A stretch of 64,000 nucleotides of DNA from Commensalibacter papalotli (ex Servin-Garciduenas et al. 2014) (GTDB taxonomy: Bacteria; Pseudomonadota; Alphaproteobacteria; Acetobacterales; Acetobacteraceae), in assembly GCF_000527695.1 (NCBI RefSeq), contig NZ_ATSX01000002.1, positions 1-64,000 on the forward strand. The letters are read 5' to 3'. This document shows positions 15,977-25,248 of the stretch, one piece after another. Under the pieces are notes generated by a model, which searched no databases, was not told the DNA's origin, and was given only the letters and a program-made list of their open reading frames with translations. Within the stretch, counting starts at the first letter, position 1; every line of letters starts with the position of its first letter. Position numbers and translations under genes: made by a program.

Positions 15977-16928
15977 GCTTACGCAAAGCAACATTATGAT
16001 TATGTTCACTTAAAGAACTTGAAAAACTATGCCCTCCTGTTCCATTAGCAACAAAATATATCATATTCCCATCTGCAGGATGCGCGACAGCCTCTAAAGC
16101 TGCTTTACCAGGAGAGCAAATTGGAGTTGGAGGTAAGGCATCCGTCCAATAAGTATTATAAGGACTTTCTATTTCCCAATCTTTTCGCGTCAACAATCGA
16201 TCTAGTTTACCATGACCATCAGTTAAAGCATAAATTACTGTAGGGTCAGACTGTAACCGCATCTTTTTTTGCAAACGATTAATAAAAACACGTGCAATCA
16301 TTGGTCGTTCCCTAGAAACAGCTGTTTCTTTTTCCACAATAGATGCAATGGTTAATAAATCTTGCGGCGTTTTAACTGCCTCTAAGGGCTTTCTATCTTT
16401 CCAAACCTGATTTAAAGTTTTTTGTAGAGCATCTTGCATATGTGCCAATAGCTTTTCTCTAGAATAGCCAAACTCATATGCATATGTTTGTGGTAAAATA
16501 CTCCCCTCCGCTGGAACCTCTATCTTTCCTACTAAAAAAGGGGCTTGATTGATTAAATCTACAACTTGATATCTAGTTAATCCTTCAGGAATCATTAATT
16601 CATGTTGTACAGGCTTTGCATGACGCAAAATTTGTAAAATTTGTTGTATAGAAGCTTGCTTAGGAATAGAAAATTCAGCTGCACGTAATGCACCCTGATC
16701 CGCCGTTATTCGAACAGCGGCTTGAAAAACAAATTTATTAAGAAAACCTTGAGCAAGTACACGCTCTTTTTGCAAATGGCTTAAAACAGTATTAGTATTT
16801 CCTTTTGGAATAACAACATTTTTAGTTGCTTCTAATATTCCTGGTTTAGAATAAATACTTTTACCAAAGACAAAAACAACCCCAAGGAAAACCAGCAACG
16901 CGCCCAAAACAATGACGAATTTACGCAT
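15966..16928 (-). CDS. mltG: Endolytic peptidoglycan transglycosylase MltG
   Basis: A 320-residue YceG-family enzyme with one N-terminal transmembrane anchor (about residues 4-24), then a LysM-like domain and the catalytic domain. The catalytic Glu lies in IASIVEKETAVSRERP (around 212-227), with RLQSDPTVIYAL and the NTYWTDALPPTPICSPG signature near the C-terminus. It cleaves nascent glycan strands to set chain length. It is last in the fabD-fabG-acpP-fabF-mltG run, 27 bases after fabF, an order common in alphaproteobacteria. Confidence 0.95.
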   Translation of the reverse strand: MRKFVIVLGALLVFLGVVFVFGKSIYSKPGILEATKNVVIPKGNTNTVLSHLQKERVLAQGFLNKFVFQAAVRITADQGALRAAEFSIPKQASIQQILQILRHAKPVQHELMIPEGLTRYQVVDLINQAPFLVGKIEVPAEGSILPQTYAYEFGYSREKLLAHMQDALQKTLNQVWKDRKPLEAVKTPQDLLTIASIVEKETAVSRERPMIARVFINRLQKKMRLQSDPTVIYALTDGHGKLDRLLTRKDWEIESPYNTYWTDALPPTPICSPGKAALEAVAHPADGNMIYFVANGTGGHSFSSSLSEHNHNVALRKQKK

Positions 16929-16955
16929 ACTGATTATCCTTGAAGTAGTTATTTT

Positions 16956-18236
16956 TTAAACTTTTTTAAACAACAAAGAAGCATTTGTTCCACCAAAACC
17001 AAAGCTATTTGATAAAGCAATATTCACTTGGCGTTGTTGAGCTTCATGTGCGACACGATCGATAACAGTTTCCTGTGATGGGTTATCAAGGTTCAACGTG
17101 GGCGGCACAACATTATCACGAATAGCAAGTAATGAGAAAATTGCTTCTACTGCCCCTGCTGCACCTAATAAATGACCCGTAGATGTCTTAGTGGATGACA
17201 TTGCTAGTTTTTTTCCAGCATCACCAAAAAGACGTTCAACAGCCTCTAGCTCTAAATCATCAGCTTTGGTAGAGGTTCCATGAGCATTAACATAGTTAAT
17301 ATCTTCGACTGAAATCCCTGCATTTTTAATAGCTGCACGCATTGCTCTATAAGCACCATCATGACCCTCGGCTGGTGCAGTAATATGGTAGGCATCACCA
17401 GACATTCCATATCCAATAACTTCTCCATAAATCTTTGCACCACGCGCTTTGGCATGTTCATATTCTTCTAGTACAACAATGCCTGAACCTTCACCCATAA
17501 CAAAACCATCTCTGTCCTTATCCCAAGTACGAGAAGCTTTTGTTGGGGTATCATTAAATCCCGTTGATAATGCCCTTGCAGAAGCAAAACCAGCGATTCC
17601 CAACGGACACACTGCAGCTTCGGCACCACCAGCAACCATTACATCAGCATCACCCAAAGCAATTAATCGGCTCGCATCCCCAATAGCATGAACACCAGAA
17701 GCACACGCCGTTGCAGCAGCATGATTAGGACCTTTAAAGCCATATTTTATAGAAACATAGCCTGAAACTAAATTAATTAAAGAAGATGGTATGAAAAACG
17801 GAGAAATTCGGCGGCTTTCTCCTTCATGAACCTTCACTGAGGCTTCATAAATCGTTTGTAATCCACCAATACCAGAACCAATCATTACGCCTGTCGCACA
17901 ACGTTCGTCTTCTGTTTGTGGCATCCATCCAGAATCCTCAACAGCTTGCATCGCTGCAACAAGACCTAAATGAATAAAACGATCCATCTTTTTTTGATCT
18001 TTAACGGGGATCCATTCCCCAAGATCCAGCTTACCTTCACTTTTCGTCCCGACAGGCACTTCACCCGCAACACGGGCAGGAAGGTTAGATGCGTCAAAGC
18101 TGGAAATAGCGTTAATACCGCTTTGACCAGCAATCAGACGATTCCATACGTTATCAATACCAATTCCAAGAGGACTAACGATCCCCATACCAGTAACTAC
18201 TACTCGACGCTGAAAAATTGATTTATTTTCTGCCAT
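16956..18236 (-). CDS. fabF: Beta-ketoacyl-ACP synthase II
   Basis: A 426-residue condensing enzyme of fatty acid synthesis. Active-site Cys in AAATACASG (around 175), the two histidines in NAHGTSTKADD (around 315) and TGHLLGAAGAVEA (around 352), and the C-terminal NSFGFGGTNASL glycine-rich loop. Extends acyl-ACP with malonyl-ACP. Full length for FabF. It follows acpP by 48 bases on the minus strand. Confidence 0.97.
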   Translation of the reverse strand: MAENKSIFQRRVVVTGMGIVSPLGIGIDNVWNRLIAGQSGINAISSFDASNLPARVAGEVPVGTKSEGKLDLGEWIPVKDQKKMDRFIHLGLVAAMQAVEDSGWMPQTEDERCATGVMIGSGIGGLQTIYEASVKVHEGESRRISPFFIPSSLINLVSGYVSIKYGFKGPNHAAATACASGVHAIGDASRLIALGDADVMVAGGAEAAVCPLGIAGFASARALSTGFNDTPTKASRTWDKDRDGFVMGEGSGIVVLEEYEHAKARGAKIYGEVIGYGMSGDAYHITAPAEGHDGAYRAMRAAIKNAGISVEDINYVNAHGTSTKADDLELEAVERLFGDAGKKLAMSSTKTSTGHLLGAAGAVEAIFSLLAIRDNVVPPTLNLDNPSQETVIDRVAHEAQQRQVNIALSNSFGFGGTNASLLFKKV

Positions 18237-18284
18237 CTGGTTAACCTATACGCCTCTTGAAATTAAGTGTAATTATCTTGAAAA

Positions 18285-18527
18285 CTAAGCTGATTGCTTT
18301 TGTTTTTCGATATAATCAATAGCATCTTTAACAGTTGCAATTTTTTCAGCTGCATCTTCTGGAATTTCAACACTGAATGCTTCTTCAAAAGCCATAACTA
18401 ACTCAACTGTATCCAAGCTATCTGCGCCCAAATCATCAATAAAAGAAGCTTCTGGTGTTACTTTTGCTTCTTCAACACCAAGATGTTCAACAACGATTTT
18501 TTTAACTTTATCGGCGATATCGCTCAT
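18285..18527 (-). CDS. acpP: Acyl carrier protein (fatty acid synthesis)
   Basis: An 80-residue housekeeping ACP with the canonical phosphopantetheine site [16 protein letters not shown] (Ser around residue 36) and [18 protein letters not shown] helix IV. It carries growing acyl chains for FabD, FabG and FabF, all encoded beside it. The 238-base upstream gap (18528-18765) is the largest in the cluster and probably holds a promoter that lets acpP be transcribed above the rest; I saw no other feature there. Confidence 0.97.
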   Translation of the reverse strand: MSDIADKVKKIVVEHLGVEEAKVTPEASFIDDLGADSLDTVELVMAFEEAFSVEIPEDAAEKIATVKDAIDYIEKQKQSA

Positions 18528-18765
18528 CTAATTTAATTCCTTCTGCTTGTTATAAGCAATGATTATAGTGGTCTTAACTCTGTTATATTTCAAAGGCTTG
18601 CTGTCATAGCAAATCTTTATTATGCAACATATCAGCAAGGGGCATATCACATTAATGATAAATAGCCAAGCCAAACTTAATATTTACATATCCTTAGTCT
18701 ATAAGTAACCCAATAATTCTTTATTAAGATAACGTCAATATATGATTTTTACAACACCTGGTTGC

Positions 18766-19512
18766 TTAAATCATTGCCATCCCTCCATTCACATGAAGTG
18801 TTGAACCTGTAACCCATTGTGCTTCATCAGAAGCCAAGTAAATAACAGCTGCAGCAATATCTTCAACTTTACCCATACGCGTACAAGGAATTTTTTCCAA
18901 TAGTTTGTCGCGTTGTGCTTCTGCCAATTGATCGGTCATGGCCGTTTCAATAAAGCCAGGGGCTACCACATTTACTGTGATTCCACGACTGGCCACCTCT
19001 AAAGCCAAAGATTTACTCATCCCAATCAGCCCTGCTTTCGCAGCAGAATAATTAGTTTGCCCTGCATTGCCTGTTACACCCACAATAGAGGCAATATTTA
19101 TAATACGTCCATAACGACGACGCATCATCCCTTTAACCGCAATCTGACTTAAACGAAAAGGAACTGATAAATCCACATCTAAAACAGTTTGCCAATCAGC
19201 CTCTTTCATTCGCAATGCCAATGCATCTCTGGTTAATCCCGCGTTATTTACCAAAATATCAATAGGAGCATCAAAAAGAGTTTCAGCGTTGGGGATTAAC
19301 GCAGCGACAGATTCTGAATCTGTCAAATTCGCCACTTGGATTTTAGCTTTTTCTTCGCCACCCAACTGTTGTTGCACCTCTTTAAGCACACTTTCTCTGG
19401 TGCCTGACAAAACAACTTTTGCCCCTTGAACAATCAATGCTTTTGCAATAGCACTACCAATACCACCAGATGCCCCGGTAACTAATGCAACTTTATCTTC
19501 TAATCTAAACAT
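18766..19512 (-). CDS. fabG: 3-oxoacyl-ACP reductase
   Basis: A 248-residue short-chain dehydrogenase: NADPH-binding TGASGGIGSAIA (around 14-25), NNAG, catalytic Ser in NIASIVGVTG, YSAAKAG (Tyr and Lys around 155-159) and the C-terminal GSTLHVNGGMAMI typical of FabG. Reduces 3-oxoacyl-ACP to 3-hydroxyacyl-ACP. It lies 14 bases after fabD in the same operon. Confidence 0.96.
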   Translation of the reverse strand: MFRLEDKVALVTGASGGIGSAIAKALIVQGAKVVLSGTRESVLKEVQQQLGGEEKAKIQVANLTDSESVAALIPNAETLFDAPIDILVNNAGLTRDALALRMKEADWQTVLDVDLSVPFRLSQIAVKGMMRRRYGRIINIASIVGVTGNAGQTNYSAAKAGLIGMSKSLALEVASRGITVNVVAPGFIETAMTDQLAEAQRDKLLEKIPCTRMGKVEDIAAAVIYLASDEAQWVTGSTLHVNGGMAMI

Positions 19513-19526
19513 AACAATTCCTCTGA

Positions 19527-20489
19527 TTAGCTTTTAGAATTTGAAAAAATAGAAACAAATTGATCAATATCAGCAGGTTCCCCTATGGAATATACTTGAC
19601 GATCTTTGGCAGTACGGCGCATCAGATTGGATAATACTTTACCTGACCCTATTTCAAAAAAAACTTCTACCTCTTTATCGATCATAAACTGCATTGTCTC
19701 GGCCCAACGAACTGGTGCTGTTACTTGCTTAACCAATAGTTCTTGAATTTCTGGAAGGCTCGTATAAGGTTGAGCAGTTACATTTGCCAAAACAGAACAA
19801 TTATACGGTTTTAACAAAGTATCAGAGAGTGCCTCTTGCATTTTTTCTGCTGCTGGGCGCATCAAGGGACTATGAAAAGGTGCTGAAACGGTCAACTTAA
19901 CGACTCTGCGAATCCCTTGTTCTGCTGCAAAAGTTATTGCACGATCAATCGCATCAATATGCCCAGAAATAACCACCTGACCTGCACCATTATCATTTGC
20001 AACAGCAACTATAGAATTAGGTTCACTACTATGAAGGCAAATCATTTGGGCTTGCTCCATATCTGTACCTAGTAGCGCTGCCATTCCGCCCGTACCTTTG
20101 GTAAGCGCATTTTGCATGGCATCTCCGCGCAAACGTAACAAGGATGCTGTTGTCGCAAAATCTAATACACCTGCCATACATAAAGCAGAATATTCTCCCA
20201 AAGAATGCCCTGCTGCAAAAGCTATATTTTGAGCAAGATTTAACCCTGCCTCTTTTTCCAAAACACGAATTACAGCCATTGAATGCGCCATTAATGCGGG
20301 CTGAGCATTTTGCGTCAGCATCAACTCATCCTCTGGTCCGTCCATCATTATTTTAGATAAAGGTTGTTTTAAAGTTTCATCAAGCTCTTGAAAAACCTCA
20401 CGTGCTATCGGAAAAGCTTTAGCAAGCTCTTTACCCATTCCAACATATTGGCTACCCTGACCAGGGAAAAGAAAAGCACAAACCGTCAT
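19527..20489 (-). CDS. fabD: Malonyl-CoA:ACP transacylase
   Basis: A 320-residue acyltransferase with N-terminal FLFPGQGSQYVGMG, nucleophile elbow GHSLGEYSAL (Ser around 96), catalytic His in SAPFHSPLM (around 207) and the C-terminal FFEIGSGKVLSNL. Loads malonate on AcpP. First gene of the fab run. The upstream DUF218-methyltransferase operon ends 50 bases before it on the same strand, so read-through is possible. Confidence 0.96.
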   Translation of the reverse strand: MTVCAFLFPGQGSQYVGMGKELAKAFPIAREVFQELDETLKQPLSKIMMDGPEDELMLTQNAQPALMAHSMAVIRVLEKEAGLNLAQNIAFAAGHSLGEYSALCMAGVLDFATTASLLRLRGDAMQNALTKGTGGMAALLGTDMEQAQMICLHSSEPNSIVAVANDNGAGQVVISGHIDAIDRAITFAAEQGIRRVVKLTVSAPFHSPLMRPAAEKMQEALSDTLLKPYNCSVLANVTAQPYTSLPEIQELLVKQVTAPVRWAETMQFMIDKEVEVFFEIGSGKVLSNLMRRTAKDRQVYSIGEPADIDQFVSIFSNSKS

Positions 20490-20539
20490 TAATTATTCCT
20501 AAATTCAACTATAAAATAATAAATTATTAAAAACCAAAA

Positions 20540-21037
20540 TCAATAAAGTAAAATACGAAAACTATTCCATACTATTGCAGGAATTTCACGTAAACGCCAG
20601 CTCCAGCATTTATAAAAATTTCGAGAAGCATTTCCTAATGCTGCCACAGAGCGCGTACGCCACCCTGATAAATAGAGCAACCAACAACATCGAGGCAGAT
20701 GATATGCATTTGAAACAACAACAATACGCGTTTTCTTTTGTGAGAAACCCAATTTAATTAATAAAGCACTGCACAAAATAACAGATTCAATTGTTTTAGC
20801 TGCTTTATCTTCACAAATAATCTGATCTTCATTTACGCCACTTTGTATCAAAAGACGCTTCATCATTTCTGCTTCAGTTATTCCTTGTTTTGGATTTCCA
20901 CCAGTGACAATATATAAAGATGACAAGGATGAATTTCCATAGGCAACCGCAGCCTTAACCCTGGCAATCAAAACATTTTGTGGCGTTCCATCCGCTTTTA
21001 ATGCTGCACCAAAAACAAGGATCGGCTGCCTGTTCAT
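20540..21037 (-). CDS. DUF218 (YdcF/SanA/ElyC-like) family protein
   Basis: A 165-residue DUF218 domain: N-terminal LVFGAALKADGTPQ, then VTGGNPKQGITEAEMMKRLL, the AAKTIESVI motif and VVSNAYHLPRCCWLL. The family is linked to envelope biogenesis and possible SAM or polyprenyl binding, with no settled reaction. Unlike ElyC or SanA there is no membrane anchor, so it appears cytoplasmic. Start overlaps the methyltransferase stop (ATGA), indicating translational coupling. Confidence 0.75.
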   Translation of the reverse strand: MNRQPILVFGAALKADGTPQNVLIARVKAAVAYGNSSLSSLYIVTGGNPKQGITEAEMMKRLLIQSGVNEDQIICEDKAAKTIESVILCSALLIKLGFSQKKTRIVVVSNAYHLPRCCWLLYLSGWRTRSVAALGNASRNFYKCWSWRLREIPAIVWNSFRILLY

Positions 21038-22287
21038 TCAGAAACTCTGACAAATAATTGGTTAATAGATCGTAATTTTTCAAAGGTTTCTTGCCACAAT
21101 GGCAATATTTTTTTCTCTGGCACACCTCTAGCTCGAACAACTTCTATAATTTCACCCAAAGAACGCTTCCCATCAATGAGGCCCAAAAATCCCCTGGCTT
21201 GAGCAGGCAATGGAATCATCACTGTTAATGTACCAAAAGAAAATGGCAGTAAATTAGAGGGTAATATTTGATTGGCCAAGATGTCTCCTGGCATTTCCCG
21301 CATAAAAGGAATCGATTCTAGATCTAATGGGTCCACAAAAGATAACTCATCTTCAGACCTACGAATATAAACAACATGTGTTGCCATATTGCCTACCAAC
21401 CCTTCGGCAACAACCGCTTGCGTACGCAAATCAAGTTGTTCTACTCTTTCACGGAATTTAGGATCGGTAATGAGATATTTGGGATCATAACGAGCAGGCT
21501 CAATAAAGGCATTAATTTCAAAACCCGTTTGCTGAATAAGATCCCACAACGCATCAACAGTATAAGCACGATCTCTTGGATTAAGGAGCAAGTCATACAA
21601 CCCAGCATCACCACCTGTTAAATGATCGCCAAAATTTTGATTAGCACGCAACCACGCTGTTTGCGGAAGATGACGCATAATCCGTTTCGCCATCTCTAAA
21701 CGTTGAGCTGGTTTTTCTTGAATTGGAGCAAGATATGAAAGCGCATCTTGAAGCATATATACGCCAGTACGACCATGTGGAGCATAAACCATTAAACCTA
21801 TGCCACCACCAATATTCAATGTCCCTTTTAAAATACGTAATGCTTTGTCAGGATCAGGTAAATGGTGCAATACGCCGCAACAATCAATATAATCAAACTT
21901 GCCCAGATCAAGACTAGGCAAATCAAAAATAGACCCCTGCACAAAGCGTAAGTTTGTTAACTCACGCACCTTAGCACGTTCTTTGACAATATTTAAAACA
22001 GCCTCGGCACGATCAAGACAAACTACTTCACCAGCACAATTTTGACGGCTTATTTGTTGAGCCATCATAATGGCTGCATCCCCAGTGCCACATCCAGCAA
22101 CTAATATTCTCAATGGGTCTGTTGCTTTTCTGTAACCACCAAAAACCCAATAATCAATCTCGTTCAAATGACTAGGACTGCCAATAAATAGACGTTTCTT
22201 CTCATCTAGTGGATTACGTTCTGGGTAAGGATACGCTTCGTATTGTTGTGCAAGACTGATATCTTGTTGATCATGTTCTGTTGTCAT
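21034..22287 (-). CDS. Class I SAM-dependent methyltransferase with extra C-terminal domain
   Basis: About 417 residues. A family-typical N-terminus (YEAYPYPERNPLDE) precedes a Rossmann core: motif I ILVAGCGTGDAA (around 58), acidic loop VVCLDRAE, and YIDCCGVLHHLPDPDKALRIL (around 122-142). The C-terminal third (about 290-417) is a separate domain ending in a wHTH-like segment (LIDGKRSLGEIIEVVRARG). Substrate unknown. ATG 22287 is chosen because it overlaps the preceding gene's stop (TAATG); the frame extends further upstream inside that gene. Confidence 0.8.
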   Translation of the reverse strand: MTTEHDQQDISLAQQYEAYPYPERNPLDEKKRLFIGSPSHLNEIDYWVFGGYRKATDPLRILVAGCGTGDAAIMMAQQISRQNCAGEVVCLDRAEAVLNIVKERAKVRELTNLRFVQGSIFDLPSLDLGKFDYIDCCGVLHHLPDPDKALRILKGTLNIGGGIGLMVYAPHGRTGVYMLQDALSYLAPIQEKPAQRLEMAKRIMRHLPQTAWLRANQNFGDHLTGGDAGLYDLLLNPRDRAYTVDALWDLIQQTGFEINAFIEPARYDPKYLITDPKFRERVEQLDLRTQAVVAEGLVGNMATHVVYIRRSEDELSFVDPLDLESIPFMREMPGDILANQILPSNLLPFSFGTLTVMIPLPAQARGFLGLIDGKRSLGEIIEVVRARGVPEKKILPLWQETFEKLRSINQLFVRVSE

Positions 22288-23054
22288 TATGTTCTTACTA
22301 CCAACTTTCCACGTTGCCAAGCTTCTGCAGCTTCATGTGCATCCATACCATCAACACGCATTGCTTGTTCCATAAGTTTAATCACTTGATTTCCCAGAGT
22401 CATTTCTTCAAGCTCATCAATCAAGTCAGCCCCCAAAGAATCAATAAGATCTTTTTTAACCAAAATTACGGCCTTTTGTTCCTCACTTAATAAATTCTTG
22501 GGATCCTGCAATTTATACATCATATCGGAATCTTCGATAAAACTTGGGGAGTATAAGGCTATTATTTTATTCTCTTGAGAACTCATAATATCTTTATATT
22601 GACTGATCGCCTCTTCATCAGGGATGGCTTTTAAACTATACCCTGCATTTATTAACCCGTAACTTTCAAAAACCAACTGTAAACGATTATAAATAGTTTC
22701 TGGCACAGTAACCTGTCGATCAATTTCAGAGAGTAACCCCAATTGGTCAATAAAAGTCGCTCGATCTTTGAATTTTGTTGGTAAAGCAAGGAATAAAGAG
22801 GGTTGATATAAATTTCCAATAGCTTTCATAGAAGAAGCAGAATTTAGCGTATCTTGATGCACATCAGGTGTCCATAGCGTCGTGAATATATCTATCCCTC
22901 CAGAACTCAACTCTTGGAACATAGCTGCATTTTCACCTGTGATCAGCTCTATATCCATAATGCCATGAGCCTCTAATACACGCAAAACAGCTGCTGCTGC
23001 TGCTTCATGAACAGGAATATCAAAAAAACCTAATGCCAAACATTCTTGATCCAC
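22287..23054 (-). CDS. Leaderless OpuAC-type (glycine betaine-binding) protein
   Basis: A 255-residue protein with the fold of betaine/choline ABC-transporter binding proteins: ALGFFDIPVHEAAAAAVLRV at the start, GGIDIFTTLWTPDVHQDTL (around 52-70, typical of OpuAC), PETIYNRLQLVFESYG and LYSPSFIEDSD. It has no signal peptide or lipobox, and no permease or ATPase gene is nearby. It therefore appears cytoplasmic and may act as a small-molecule sensor, carrier or enzyme partner for the coupled methyltransferase; that is inference. Its stop overlaps the methyltransferase start. Confidence 0.65.
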   Translation of the reverse strand: MDQECLALGFFDIPVHEAAAAAVLRVLEAHGIMDIELITGENAAMFQELSSGGIDIFTTLWTPDVHQDTLNSASSMKAIGNLYQPSLFLALPTKFKDRATFIDQLGLLSEIDRQVTVPETIYNRLQLVFESYGLINAGYSLKAIPDEEAISQYKDIMSSQENKIIALYSPSFIEDSDMMYKLQDPKNLLSEEQKAVILVKKDLIDSLGADLIDELEEMTLGNQVIKLMEQAMRVDGMDAHEAAEAWQRGKLVVRT

Positions 23055-23094
23055 TGTGTCTCTACCTCGCTTTTAAAATTGATACTTATGGACT

Positions 23095-23922
23095 TTAAAC
23101 TAAGCCCGAAATTTGTTTGGAATATGATTTATGCTGAAACTTTATGATCGTCATCATCACTTTGGCAAAAAATTCTTGAAACTTTGTCGAAGGCATCCAG
23201 CCAATTGTTTTAAACACCATATTCACGACACGCGTTACGTGATGACGTTGATATAATGGCGCCGCTTTATCCATATAAAGTGCTATACAACGTTTATGAT
23301 TATAGGGCATTCCCTCGGGTTCATTCGTAATATGATATGCTGATGCTAATTCATCATCTTGACTTTCAACGATACGCCCCAATGCAATTTTTGCACGCGC
23401 CCATTTTGATAAATTATCTTGATACAAAAATCGTTTCATACAATCATAGAATAATTTATAATGACGAAACTCGTCCCCTGCAATTTTACGACAAATTTCC
23501 TTTAATACGGGTTCCTTTACATAATCTGCCAAAGCACTATAATATGATGATGTCCCAACCTCTACCATTGCACGAGCAATGAACTCTCCAGTATAAGAAC
23601 CACGAATAGAGTTATCGGTGTTCAGGTCAATTTTATAAAAATCTTTAAATCGATCAAAGCTTTTATGATAATCCCAATTTGGATCAGCCATCATCGCCCA
23701 TCGACCCAATACCTCACCATGTTGAACTTCTTCTGTTTCCCATTGTTGGAACAGTTCCATCAACTCGGTATCATGGGCAAAGACATTATTTAAATAAACT
23801 GTATAATCTACGCTGTTGCGCTCAACCACCGAAGCCGCTTTGATTAAAGGCACAATTTTTGGATCAATAAGAGACGGATCAAACCGATCCCATTTGATTT
23901 GCTCAATATCCCAATGTTTCAT
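23095..23922 (-). CDS. Ferritin-like diiron protein
   Basis: A 275-residue mostly helical protein with paired EXXH metal motifs: EEVQHGE (around 63-69) and DEFRHYK (around 150-156), plus extra acidic helices (VVERNSVDY and ARAMVEVGTSSYYS) that would complete a diiron site. This pattern matches the ferritin-like / acyl-ACP desaturase-like superfamily: an oxidase, oxygenase or desaturase is possible. First gene of a four-gene minus-strand operon with the betaine-binding-type protein (40-base gap), methyltransferase and DUF218. Confidence 0.65.
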   Translation of the reverse strand: MKHWDIEQIKWDRFDPSLIDPKIVPLIKAASVVERNSVDYTVYLNNVFAHDTELMELFQQWETEEVQHGEVLGRWAMMADPNWDYHKSFDRFKDFYKIDLNTDNSIRGSYTGEFIARAMVEVGTSSYYSALADYVKEPVLKEICRKIAGDEFRHYKLFYDCMKRFLYQDNLSKWARAKIALGRIVESQDDELASAYHITNEPEGMPYNHKRCIALYMDKAAPLYQRHHVTRVVNMVFKTIGWMPSTKFQEFFAKVMMTIIKFQHKSYSKQISGLV

Positions 23923-24011
23923 AATTTCATACCTTGAAAATTAATGATATTTTTATTCTTTAAACTATATAATTTTGAAAGCTATAGGGCAAAAGAAAAT
24001 ATCGAAAATAA

Positions 24012-25019
24012 TTAAGCGTATAATTTATAAGACGAAACAAAGCAGGTCTCAACTTTTTGAGGGGAAACAGGCGTTTTATCCCACTGGGGGCAACGATCTT
24101 TATCGATAACGCTAGCCCTGACCCCTTCTATAAAATCAGGACACCATATTAAATGACTGATAATATTTAAATCTTGTTGCAAAGCATTCCTTAAATTAGC
24201 AGGTTTTTTATGCCAAGCTTGATAAGTAACCTGTAAAGAAAAAGGACAAGCTTTCAAAATTTCTTTTAAATCTTCTTTAGCCCAAGACAGCTGGCTTCGC
24301 TTTAATCTAGCAATAATAGTTTCAACATCAGGGGAATTATAAATTGTATTAATTTCTTGCAATAAAGCTGGTTTGTATTCTTTATCACGTTTTAGAGAAC
24401 CAAGAACATCATCAACCTCTCTTTTTTCAAGCTGTGTTAACAAAACCTGAATAATAGAGGAAGAAACTATATAATCCGCAAAACCAAGAATAACAGCTTC
24501 TTCTGCATGAAATGATTTTCCTGTTAACATCATACGCAACCCAGAATAACCAGGTGATTTAGCAAATAAACAATTACTGCCTGCATCTGGAGTAAGACCT
24601 ATTTTAACCTCTGGCATAGCCAAAACAGCACGTTCTGTAACTATTCGATGAGAGGAAAAACAACCAATACCAACCCCTCCCCCCATCGTAATACCATCCA
24701 TTATACTAATAATAGGTTTGGGGTAATGAGCAATATAATCAACCAATTGATAATTATGTAAAAATATATCAACAGCCTGTTCATACTGACCTGCTTTTAC
24801 GAAAGAAGCTACTTGGCGAATATCACCACCTGCACAAAAAGCTTTTGAATGAGAGCTGTTAATAACAACAGATTTTATTAAACGATTAGTTTTCCAATCT
24901 TCTAACTTGGTAATAATCTCTTGCTGAAGCTCTGCATTGATTGCATTCAATGTTTTAGGACGATTTAAGGTTAAAATCCCTAAACATCCTTTTTGCTGAA
25001 TTATAATCAACCGATTCAT
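24012..25019 (-). CDS. 3-hydroxyisobutyryl-CoA hydrolase-like (enoyl-CoA hydratase superfamily)
   Basis: A 335-residue crotonase-fold protein. Features of the HIBCH branch are LNRPKTLNAINAEL, AFCAGGDIRQ (oxyanion hole, around 60-70), GITMGGGVGIG (around 109-119), MPEVKIGLTPDAGSN (around 134-148) and the C-terminal FIEGVRASVIDKDRCPQW. HIBCH hydrolyses 3-hydroxyisobutyryl-CoA in valine breakdown. Single gene; no other valine-degradation genes in the window. Confidence 0.8.
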   Translation of the reverse strand: MNRLIIIQQKGCLGILTLNRPKTLNAINAELQQEIITKLEDWKTNRLIKSVVINSSHSKAFCAGGDIRQVASFVKAGQYEQAVDIFLHNYQLVDYIAHYPKPIISIMDGITMGGGVGIGCFSSHRIVTERAVLAMPEVKIGLTPDAGSNCLFAKSPGYSGLRMMLTGKSFHAEEAVILGFADYIVSSSIIQVLLTQLEKREVDDVLGSLKRDKEYKPALLQEINTIYNSPDVETIIARLKRSQLSWAKEDLKEILKACPFSLQVTYQAWHKKPANLRNALQQDLNIISHLIWCPDFIEGVRASVIDKDRCPQWDKTPVSPQKVETCFVSSYKLYA

Positions 25020-25248
25020 ACAACCCTCTGCCCGTTTTATTACTAACTTTATATATCTTAGTCATAAAACTAGCCTTATATAGAATGAATTAAATTTTAC
25101 TATCCCTTAGCCTATAAAAACATATATTTTATATTTTACTTTATTTTAGCTATTTATTTTAATAAATATTTTCTTAAGTTATCTTAAAACCATATAAAGC
25201 ACTATTTGATCAAAGCAAATCAACATCATATCATTTAAGGATATCCCA

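Noticed and set aside
22281-22490. Plus-strand small frame opposite the OpuAC-like gene
   Set aside because: Shadow of a well-supported gene; no ribosome-binding site.
22287-23054. Part of a betaine ABC transporter
   Set aside because: No signal peptide, permease or ATPase gene in the operon.
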